A DNA stretch of 14,038 nt from an uncultured Gemmatimonadota bacterium (GTDB taxonomy: Bacteria > Gemmatimonadota > Gemmatimonadetes > Gemmatimonadales > GWC2-71-9). The notes under the pieces are model-generated. The model saw only the letters and a program-made list of their open reading frames with translations, made no database searches and was not told where the DNA came from. The translations under genes were made by a program, and so were the position numbers. The stretch spans positions 1 to 14,038 of the forward strand of contig CAMLHU010000025.1 in the NCBI GenBank assembly GCA_946479825.1, written 5' to 3'. Numbering within the stretch: the first letter of the stretch is position 1; every line of letters starts with the position of its first letter. Positions 5,474 to 11,484 of this stretch are shown piece after piece.

Positions 5474-7000
5474 ATGACCCCACCGACCATCCGACTCGAC
5501 GGCCGTTCCCTGTCCATTGCCGACGTTGTCCGTCTGGCCCGCACCGCCGAGGCGCGGGCGGAAGCGGCGCCGGAGGCGCGGGCCGAGCTTACGCGGAGCC
5601 GGGACGGGGTGGAGCGCGCCATCGCGGCGGGGGGCGCGATCTACGGGATCAATACCGGGTTCGGCAAGCTCGCCAACGTGCGGATCGCGGCCGACCAGCT
5701 CGAGCAGCTGCAGGCCAACCTGGTCCGCAGTCACGCGGCGGGGGTGGGGGCGCCGCTCCCGCCGGACGTCGTGCGCGCGATGATGCTGCTCAGGGCCAAC
5801 GTCCTCCTGCGGCCCACCAGCGGGGTGCGACCGGGGCTGGTGGACGCGCTGCTCGCGCTCCTCAACGCGGGGATCGTCCCGCTGGTGCCGGAGCAGGGGA
5901 GCGTGGGGGCGAGCGGCGACCTGGCGCCGCTCAGCCATATCGCGCTGGTGCTGATGGGCGAAGGCGAAGTCCTGCAGGACGGCCGCGCGGCGCCCGCCGC
6001 GCCGGCGCTCGCGCGCGCGGGGCTTAGCCCGTGGCGGTTCGGGCCCAAGGAGGGGCTTGCCTTCCTGAACGGCACCCAGGCGCAGACCGCCCTCCTCGCG
6101 CTCCTGGTGCACGACGCCGACGTGCTCTGGCGCACCGCCATCGGGGCCGCGGCGATGAGCCTCGAGGCCCTGCGCGGCACGCCGACGCCGCTCGACCCGC
6201 GGATCCACGCGGCCCGGCCCCACGAGGGGCAGGTCCGCGCCGCGACGCTGATGCGCGGGCTGCTCGAGGGGAGCGAGATCCGCGAGTCGCACCGCGAGAA
6301 CGACCCCCGGGTGCAGGATGCCTACAGCCTTCGCTGCACGCCGCAGGTGCTGGGGGCGGTCTGGGACGCGATCGCCTTCGCGCGGCGGACGGCCGAGGTC
6401 GAGCTCAACGCCTCGACCGACAACCCGCTGGTGTTCGACGGCGACGTGCTTTCGGGCGGCAACTTCCACGGGCAGCCGGTGGCGCAGGCGCTCGACGTCC
6501 TCGCCATCGGGCTTACGACGCTGCAGGCGCTGGCGGAGCGGCGGGTGGAGCGGCTGGTGAACCCCGACCTCTCGCAGGGGCTGCCGGCGTTCCTGACCGC
6601 CGACCCGGGGCTCCACTCGGGGTTCATGATGGTGCAGATCACCGCCGCCTCGCTGGTGGCGGAGTCGCGCGCGCTGGCGATGCCGGCGAGCATCGGGTCC
6701 ATCCCGACCGACGCCAACCAGGAGGACTTCGTCCCGATGGGGATGGCGGCGGCGTACAAGGCCCGCCGGATCCTGGCCAACGCCCAGCACGTGGTGGCGG
6801 CGGAGCTGCTCTGCGCGGCGCAGGGGCTCGAGCTGCTCAAGCCCCTGGCGCCGGGGCGCGGGGTGGCGGCGCTCTTCGCCGCGGTGCGCGACCCGTCGGC
6901 GGGGGTCCCTCCCCTCGGCGCCGACCGCCCCCCGGCCCCCGACCTGGCCCGGCTGGCGGCCGCCGTGGCGGCCGGCCGGGTGGCCCCGCCCGCGGCCTGA
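5474..7000 (+). CDS. hutH: Histidine ammonia-lyase family protein
   Basis: This 508-residue protein, the usual HutH length, belongs to the MIO-dependent aromatic amino acid lyases. HutH removes ammonia from histidine to give urocanate, the first step of histidine degradation, in the cytosol. The self-cyclising triad is A146-S147-G148 in GSVGASGDL. Other expected active-site residues are present: Y57 (IYGINTGFG), S86-H87 (the HAL-type 'SH' where tyrosine lyases often have 'HH'), N199, Q281, Y284, R287, F331 (GGNFHG) and E417. The motif that normally reads QEDHVSM is QEDFVPM here (F419, P421), and the usual VDSIP is IGSIP. No hutU, hutI or hutG lies nearby, so a histidine role is likely but not certain; a related aromatic amino acid lyase or a biosynthetic role is possible. 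The start is the only sensible ATG and has no ribosome-binding site. Confidence 0.85.
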   Translation: MTPPTIRLDGRSLSIADVVRLARTAEARAEAAPEARAELTRSRDGVERAIAAGGAIYGINTGFGKLANVRIAADQLEQLQANLVRSHAAGVGAPLPPDVVRAMMLLRANVLLRPTSGVRPGLVDALLALLNAGIVPLVPEQGSVGASGDLAPLSHIALVLMGEGEVLQDGRAAPAAPALARAGLSPWRFGPKEGLAFLNGTQAQTALLALLVHDADVLWRTAIGAAAMSLEALRGTPTPLDPRIHAARPHEGQVRAATLMRGLLEGSEIRESHRENDPRVQDAYSLRCTPQVLGAVWDAIAFARRTAEVELNASTDNPLVFDGDVLSGGNFHGQPVAQALDVLAIGLTTLQALAERRVERLVNPDLSQGLPAFLTADPGLHSGFMMVQITAASLVAESRALAMPASIGSIPTDANQEDFVPMGMAAAYKARRILANAQHVVAAELLCAAQGLELLKPLAPGRGVAALFAAVRDPSAGVPPLGADRPPAPDLARLAAAVAAGRVAPPAA

Positions 7001-7049
7001 CGGCGCCCCGGCGGTGAGGGGCCAACTGCAAGTCCCACCGTCTCTTGGC

Positions 7050-7078
7050 TTGCTCGGCCACCTTCCGGCCGGTATTAT
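7050..7078 (+). promoter_or_regulatory. Sigma-70 type promoter of the TPR-ispB-tatA operon
   Basis: TTGCTC (7050-7055) and TATTAT (7073-7078) are separated by 17 bases, in the 126-base gap between hutH and the next gene. The predicted start near 7085 gives a leader of about 40 bases. An 8-base palindrome, CCGGCCGG (7065-7072), directly abuts the -10 box and could be an operator, though in this GC-rich sequence it may be chance. Confidence 0.5.
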
Positions 7079-7126
7079 TCGACCTCTGGTGTCAGGTCCT
7101 TCCCAGTCTTCCAGCGGCCGAGCGGC

Positions 7127-9634
7127 ATGAATCTCGACAAGATCAAGGAATCGGCGCGCAAGTTCGAGCAGAAGGAGGACTGGCGCCGAGCCATCGAGGT
7201 CTATCAGAAGGCGATCCAGGAGTTCGAGTCCGGGGCCGATCCGACCCCGGACGTCGCCATCTACAACAAGCTCGGCGACCTGCACCTCAAGGTCGCCGAG
7301 ACCGCCGCGGCCGTGCAGGTGTTCGAGCGCGCGGTGGACCTGTACACCGAGCAGGGCTTCCTCAACAACGCCATCGCGCTCTGCGGCAAGATCCTCCGGG
7401 CGAACCCCGGGCGGACCCAGATCTACCTCAAGCTCGCCCAGCTCCACGCCCGCAAGAACGTCATCATCGACGCCAAGAAGAACCTCATCGAGTACCTCGA
7501 GCGCATGGCGCAGGGGAAGAAGCTCGACGAGGCCTGTCAGGCGATGAAGAAGTTCGCCGAGCAGTTCCCCGACAACGCCGAGATCCGGGGGATGCTCGCC
7601 GACCTGATCCGCGCGGCCGCGCGCACCGACGAAGGCCACGCGGCGCTCGCCGCGCTCGCCGACGAGATCGAGGCGCTGGGCGCCGCGCCGGCCGGGAAGC
7701 GCGCCACCGGCGCGATGTCGCGGCCCAGCCGGGCGTCGGTGGCGGTGCCCAAGGGCAAGGGCGACCTCGTGTTCCTCGACGTCGGCCTCGACGACGAGCC
7801 CGCGGCCGCGCCGCCGCCGGCCCCCAAGGCGGCTCCCGCGCCTCCGCCGGCGCCGCCCAAGGCCGCGGCCCCCGCCCCCGCGCCGCCCAAGCCCGCCCCG
7901 GAGCCGGAGCCGGAACCCGAACCGGAGCTCATCGCGCTCGACGCCGAGCCCGAGCCGGCCGCGACCGAAGGTCTGGAGCTCGAGCCCACGATGCTGGGCG
8001 GCGACGCCGCCGAGACCGCCGCGTCGGCCGACGACCTGGGCCTCGAACCCACGATGCTGGGCGGCGACGAGCCGGCCGCGCCGGAGCCGGCCGAACTCGA
8101 CGGGCTGATGCTCGACAGCGACGCCGGGGTGGACACGCCGGCGGTGGACGGGCTCGAGCCAGCGGAATTCTCGGCTGAGGGCGCGGAGCTCGGGGGCGAC
8201 CTCACGCTGGACGGCGTGGAGACGGAGACCGAGCTCGACGCCGGCGCGGCCGCGGCGGGGTTCGACGCCGAGACGCCGCTGCTGCGTTCGAGCGGCGAGA
8301 TGCTGGCCATCCCGCCGGACGAGCCGCTGGTGGAGCGGGCGAGCTTCGAGCCGGACGCCGACGCCGGGTTCGCGGCGCCGGAGGACGCGGAGGAGGCGAC
8401 GGCCGACATCGGCGCCGACGGCCTCGACCTCGCGTCGGACGACACGCTGTCCCTGGGCGACGGCGAGGATCCCCTCGCCGCCTTCGGCGGCGGGGCCGAC
8501 GTGGGGACCGCGGACGACGACGCCGGCAGCGTGACGTTCATCGAGGCGAGCGCGCCGGCGGAGCGGAGCATCGAGGAGCTCGAGGAGCTGATCCTCGACA
8601 ACCCCGACGACCCCGAGCTCCATCGGGCGCTGGGCGAGGCGCTGGTGGCCGGGGCGGACCACGCCCGCGGCATCGAGGAGCTCGAGCTCGCGATGCTGGG
8701 CTACGAGGGCCGCGAGGACTGGGAGCACTCGCTCGACATCGTGAACGAGCTGATCCGGCTCGACCCGGCGACGGTGCGGTATTTCCAGAAGCGGGTCGAG
8801 CTGGCGTTCCGCCTGGGCGACCGCGACCGGCTGGTGGACGCCTACGTCGAGCTCGGCGACGCCCTGGTGCGCTCCGGCGCGGTGGAAAAGGCCGTGGCCG
8901 TCTACCGCCGGGTGGTGGAGCACGACCCCGACAACGACCGCGCGGTGGCGGCGCTGCAGACCCTGGCGCCCCCCGAGGAAGCGGCCCCGCCGCCGCCCAA
9001 GCCGGCGGCGGCGAAGCCGGCCGCGCCGGCCGCTCCGGCGGCGCCGGCGTCCGACCGGCCCAGCCGCGCCTCGAAGCCGATCCCCGTGGCCGACGACGGC
9101 TTCGTGGACCTGGGCGCCCTGGTGCTCGACGAGGACGAGGCGCCCAAGGACACCCGGATGCGGGTGGAGGACGAGGAGCCCACCGGCGACGAGCAGAAGG
9201 ACTTCCAGGAGATGCTCGCGCAGTTCAAGCAGGGCATCGAGAAGAGCGTGGACGTCGAGGACTTCCAGACCCACTACGACCTGGGCGTCGCGTTCAAGGA
9301 GATGGGCCTGCTCGACGAGGCGATCGCCGAGTTCCAGAAGGCGCTCCGCGCCCCCGAAGGGCGGCTCAGGACCTCCGAGGCGCTGGGGACGGCGTTCTAC
9401 GAGAAGGGGCAGTACGCGGTGGCGGAGACCATCCTGCGGCGTGCGGTGGAGGGGCTCCCCGGCGCCGACGACCAGAAGCTCGGCCTGCTCTACTGGCTCG
9501 GCCGCGCCGCGGAGGCGCAGCACAAGCCGGCCGAGGCCCGGGCGCACTACGAACGGGCGCTGGCGGTGGACATCCGGTTCCAGGACACCGCCGACCGGGT
9601 CAGGCAGCTGGTGGCCGGGGGAGCGGGGAAGTGA
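7127..9634 (+). CDS. Large TPR-repeat protein with acidic Ala/Pro-rich linkers
   Basis: This 835-residue protein has no signal peptide or membrane segment, so it is probably cytoplasmic. Three TPR blocks are separated by low-complexity linkers: residues 1-190 ('AIEVYQKAIQEF', 'AAVQVFERAVDLY'), 481-613, and 688-835 ('THYDLGVAFKEMGLLDEAI'). The first linker (about 190-480) is rich in A, P, E and D and holds the motif EPTMLGGD twice (286-293 and 307-314). The second (614-687) has a PPPPKPAAAKP stretch and the acidic patch VDLGALVLDEDE. TPR blocks usually bind protein partners, so a scaffold role is inferred; no enzyme motif is present. The C-terminal block resembles TPR proteins of Myxococcota and Gemmatimonadota. 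The ribosome-binding site is weak. The stop overlaps the next gene start by four bases (GTGA), which shows translational coupling. Nothing more specific can be assigned. Confidence 0.85.
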   Translation: MNLDKIKESARKFEQKEDWRRAIEVYQKAIQEFESGADPTPDVAIYNKLGDLHLKVAETAAAVQVFERAVDLYTEQGFLNNAIALCGKILRANPGRTQIYLKLAQLHARKNVIIDAKKNLIEYLERMAQGKKLDEACQAMKKFAEQFPDNAEIRGMLADLIRAAARTDEGHAALAALADEIEALGAAPAGKRATGAMSRPSRASVAVPKGKGDLVFLDVGLDDEPAAAPPPAPKAAPAPPPAPPKAAAPAPAPPKPAPEPEPEPEPELIALDAEPEPAATEGLELEPTMLGGDAAETAASADDLGLEPTMLGGDEPAAPEPAELDGLMLDSDAGVDTPAVDGLEPAEFSAEGAELGGDLTLDGVETETELDAGAAAAGFDAETPLLRSSGEMLAIPPDEPLVERASFEPDADAGFAAPEDAEEATADIGADGLDLASDDTLSLGDGEDPLAAFGGGADVGTADDDAGSVTFIEASAPAERSIEELEELILDNPDDPELHRALGEALVAGADHARGIEELELAMLGYEGREDWEHSLDIVNELIRLDPATVRYFQKRVELAFRLGDRDRLVDAYVELGDALVRSGAVEKAVAVYRRVVEHDPDNDRAVAALQTLAPPEEAAPPPPKPAAAKPAAPAAPAAPASDRPSRASKPIPVADDGFVDLGALVLDEDEAPKDTRMRVEDEEPTGDEQKDFQEMLAQFKQGIEKSVDVEDFQTHYDLGVAFKEMGLLDEAIAEFQKALRAPEGRLRTSEALGTAFYEKGQYAVAETILRRAVEGLPGADDQKLGLLYWLGRAAEAQHKPAEARAHYERALAVDIRFQDTADRVRQLVAGGAGK

Positions 9635-10620
9635 GCTCGCCGGCGGCGTCGGTGTCGCTCGCGGAGCTGCAGGCGCCGGTCCGCGCCGAGCTCGACCGCC
9701 TGACCAGCGAGATCCGGCGGATCATCGAGGCCGATTTTCCGCTGATCCGCGAGGTCAACGGGCACCTGCTGCAGATGCGGGGGAAGCTGTTCCGCCCGAT
9801 GCTGGTGCTCCTCGCCGACAAGGCGACCGGGGGCCGGAACCGCCACACCCTGACGTTCGCGGCGGTGCTCGAGCTGATCCACCTGGCCACGCTGGTCCAC
9901 GACGACGCGGTGGACCACTCGGTGCTGCGGCGCGGGATGCCCACCATCAACGCGTTGTTCAGCCATCAGGTGTCGGTCATCATGGGCGACTACCTGTACT
10001 CGCGCGCCGTGGTGGAGCTCGTGGCGCTCCGCGACCTCGACGCGCTGGACGTGATCGGCCGGGTGACCAACGACATGACCGTGGGCGAGATGCGCCAGCT
10101 GCTGGCGCACGACGGCGCGGCGGTCACCGAGTCGGCGTACGACCTCCTGATCCGCTCCAAGACCGCCTCGCTGCTCGCGGGGGCCTGCGAGATCGGCGCC
10201 ATCGCCGCCGACCCGGCGGAGCGGGCGGCGCTCCGGCGCTTCGGTGAGGAGCTCGGGATGGCCTTCCAGATCGTGGACGACCTGCTGGACTACACCGGCG
10301 ACGCCGCCGAGACCGGCAAGCCGGTGGGCGGCGACCTGCGCGAGCACAAGGTGACGCTCCCGCTCATCGCGGCGCACGACCGGCTGTCGGCGGCCGAGCG
10401 CCGCCAGGTGGAGGCGCTGATGGAGACGCCGAGCCCGAGCGACGACCAGATCGCGGCGGTCATCGCGGCGGTGGCCGGGGCGGGGGGGCTCGACTACGCC
10501 CGCGAGCGGGCCCAGCGCCACGCGGCGCAGGCCGAGGCGCAGCTCGACCACCTGCCGGCCTCGCCGTATCGGGAGTCGCTGCGCGGGAGCGTGGGCTACG
10601 TGCTGGAGCGGCGGCGCTGA
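9631..10620 (+). CDS. ispB: Trans-polyprenyl diphosphate synthase, probably long-chain
   Basis: This 329-residue enzyme condenses isopentenyl diphosphate units onto an allylic primer. Seen in the sequence are the substrate-binding RGKLFRP (50-56), the first Asp-rich motif DDAVD (91-95) and the second DDLLD (216-220). Family lysine motifs KTAS (177-180) and GKPVGGDL (229-236) are also there. The residues five and four places before the first Asp are A86 and T87. Small residues there are known to let the chain grow beyond farnesyl, so the product is probably C30-C50, used for a quinone side chain. The start is GTG 9631, overlapping the stop of the TPR gene, with GGGGAG seven bases upstream. The stop overlaps the next ATG (TGATG). 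The exact chain length cannot be read from the sequence, so the symbol is approximate (hepS, ispB and sdsA are alternatives). Confidence 0.88.
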   Translation: MSSPAASVSLAELQAPVRAELDRLTSEIRRIIEADFPLIREVNGHLLQMRGKLFRPMLVLLADKATGGRNRHTLTFAAVLELIHLATLVHDDAVDHSVLRRGMPTINALFSHQVSVIMGDYLYSRAVVELVALRDLDALDVIGRVTNDMTVGEMRQLLAHDGAAVTESAYDLLIRSKTASLLAGACEIGAIAADPAERAALRRFGEELGMAFQIVDDLLDYTGDAAETGKPVGGDLREHKVTLPLIAAHDRLSAAERRQVEALMETPSPSDDQIAAVIAAVAGAGGLDYARERAQRHAAQAEAQLDHLPASPYRESLRGSVGYVLERRR

Positions 10621-10892
10621 TGCCGGCCGGACCGCGCCGGCCCGGGTTCTACCTCGGGGTGCTGATCGCCGGGTTCTTCGCCGGCGGGTTCCTCAACGCC
10701 CTCCTGTCCCGGTTCCTCCCGGACAGCGCGGCGAAAGCCTTCTTCACGTATACGGTCACGCCGACCCTGGGCCCCGTGTCGGTGGACTTCCTGGTGATTA
10801 GCTTTACGTTGGGTCCGGTGGGGCTCCACGTGTCGCTCCTCAGCCTGGTCGGCGTGGTGCTGGCCTATCTGGTGGCGCGGTCGCTCTTCTGA
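10620..10892 (+). CDS. DUF4321 family small membrane protein
   Basis: This 90-residue protein has two predicted membrane segments (about 10-28 and 68-88). Between them is a 'LGPVSVDFLVISFTLG' stretch, and 'LSLVGVVLAYLVARSLF' closes the protein; this fits the DUF4321 layout I know. Function is unknown in the family. The ATG overlaps the preceding stop by one base (TGATG), so it is translated with the polyprenyl synthase. TatA follows after 13 bases. The position between a lipid-precursor enzyme and tatA suggests an envelope role, but that is only context. Confidence 0.75.
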   Translation: MPAGPRRPGFYLGVLIAGFFAGGFLNALLSRFLPDSAAKAFFTYTVTPTLGPVSVDFLVISFTLGPVGLHVSLLSLVGVVLAYLVARSLF

Positions 10893-10905
10893 CGAGGTGC
10901 TGGTT

Positions 10906-11157
10906 ATGCTGGGAAATCTCGGCTTCTCCGAGATCATGCTGATCCTGCTGGTCTGCCTCCTGTTCTTCGGGGCGGGCCGGCTGCCTGAGATCGGCTCGTC
11001 CATCGGCAAGGGGATCCGCGAGTTCAGGCGGAGCCTCTCCGAAGTGGCGGATCCGCTCCCGCCGGCGCAGTCGAACCAGCCCGGTTCGGCCCCGCGCCAG
11101 CTTGACGCCCCGCCGGCGCAGCCGACGGGCGGCGAGCCCAAGAGGCTGTCGCAGTAA
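10906..11157 (+). CDS. tatA: TatA/E-type twin-arginine translocase subunit, copy 1
   Basis: This 83-residue protein has a single N-terminal membrane helix, the FG hinge (residues 21-22 in FFGAGRLPE), then the amphipathic helix 'IGKGIREFRRSL' and a Pro/Gln-rich tail. TatA oligomers form the passage for folded Tat substrates after TatC binds the signal. The polar residue expected early in the helix is E9. ATG 10906 is chosen over GTG 10897 because GAGG (10894-10897) lies eight bases before it and the protein then begins MLGNLGFSE like its neighbour. It is too short for TatB and lacks its long second helix. The next gene is a near-copy ten bases downstream. Confidence 0.88.
   Translation: MLGNLGFSEIMLILLVCLLFFGAGRLPEIGSSIGKGIREFRRSLSEVADPLPPAQSNQPGSAPRQLDAPPAQPTGGEPKRLSQ
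10981..11026 (+). repeat. 46-base direct repeat, copy 1 (copy 2 at 11239-11284)
   Basis: The segment from CTGCCTGAGATCGG to GCGAGTTCA is identical in both tatA genes, including all silent positions. It codes for the stretch from LPEIG through REF, which covers the hinge and amphipathic helix. The match marks a recent tandem duplication or gene conversion. Confidence 0.85.
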
Positions 11158-11166
11158 GGGAGTACC

Positions 11167-11409
11167 ATGGAGAACATCGGCTTTTCCGAGATCATGCTGA
11201 TCCTGGTGGCCTGCCTCCTGTTCTTCGGGGCGGGGCGCCTGCCTGAGATCGGCTCGTCCATCGGCAAGGGGATCCGCGAGTTCAAGCGGGGGCTCTCCGA
11301 CGCCGCCGCGCCGTCCCCGGCGGCCCCGTCGCCGCAGTACGCCGCGGCGCCCCGCCAGCTCGACGCCCCGCCGGCGACGGGCGGCGACCCCAAGCGGCTC
11401 TCGCAGTAA
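11167..11409 (+). CDS. tatA: TatA/E-type twin-arginine translocase subunit, copy 2
   Basis: This 80-residue paralogue of the preceding gene has the same plan: helix with E8, FG hinge at 20-21, amphipathic 'IGKGIREFKRGL' and a low-complexity tail. The two proteins are nearly identical to residue 40, diverge in the middle, then agree again in APRQLDAPPA and in TGG(D/E)PKRLSQ at the end. AGGGAG overlaps the previous stop and sits only four bases before the ATG. One copy may have specialised, for example as a TatB-like or TatE-like subunit, but nothing in the sequence separates them. No tatB was seen in the window, and tatC lies at 393 in another transcription unit. Confidence 0.88.
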   Translation: MENIGFSEIMLILVACLLFFGAGRLPEIGSSIGKGIREFKRGLSDAAAPSPAAPSPQYAAAPRQLDAPPATGGDPKRLSQ

Positions 11410-11427
11410 GCGATCCCGGAACGCAGA

Positions 11428-11460
11428 ACGGGCGGCCTCCCGCGATGGGGGGCCGCCCGT
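11428..11460. terminator. Stem-loop between convergent tatA and ppiD genes
   Basis: ACGGGCGGCC (11428-11437) and GGCCGCCCGT (11451-11460) pair perfectly. The stem extends by one G-T pair and three G-C pairs to 14 pairs around the five-base loop GCGAT. It lies 18 bases after the tatA stop and 24 bases from the ppiD stop on the other strand. No real T-run follows on the plus strand; on the minus strand the bases after the stem (TTCTGCGTT) are moderately T-rich. A bidirectional terminator or transcript-end stabiliser is likely. Confidence 0.65.
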
Positions 11461-11484
11461 CGGCGCTTCCGGCCGGTCCGACGC

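Noticed and set aside
5318..9547. 1409-codon open frame on the minus strand across hutH and the TPR gene
   Set aside because: It is the antisense shadow of GC-rich genes. Its product is low-complexity Arg/Gly/Leu/Val with no domain, while the plus-strand frames carry clear HutH and TPR motifs.
10897..11157. GTG start at 10897 for the first tatA
   Set aside because: The GTG lies inside the GAGG that best serves as ribosome-binding site for ATG 10906, and the added residues are not TatA-like.
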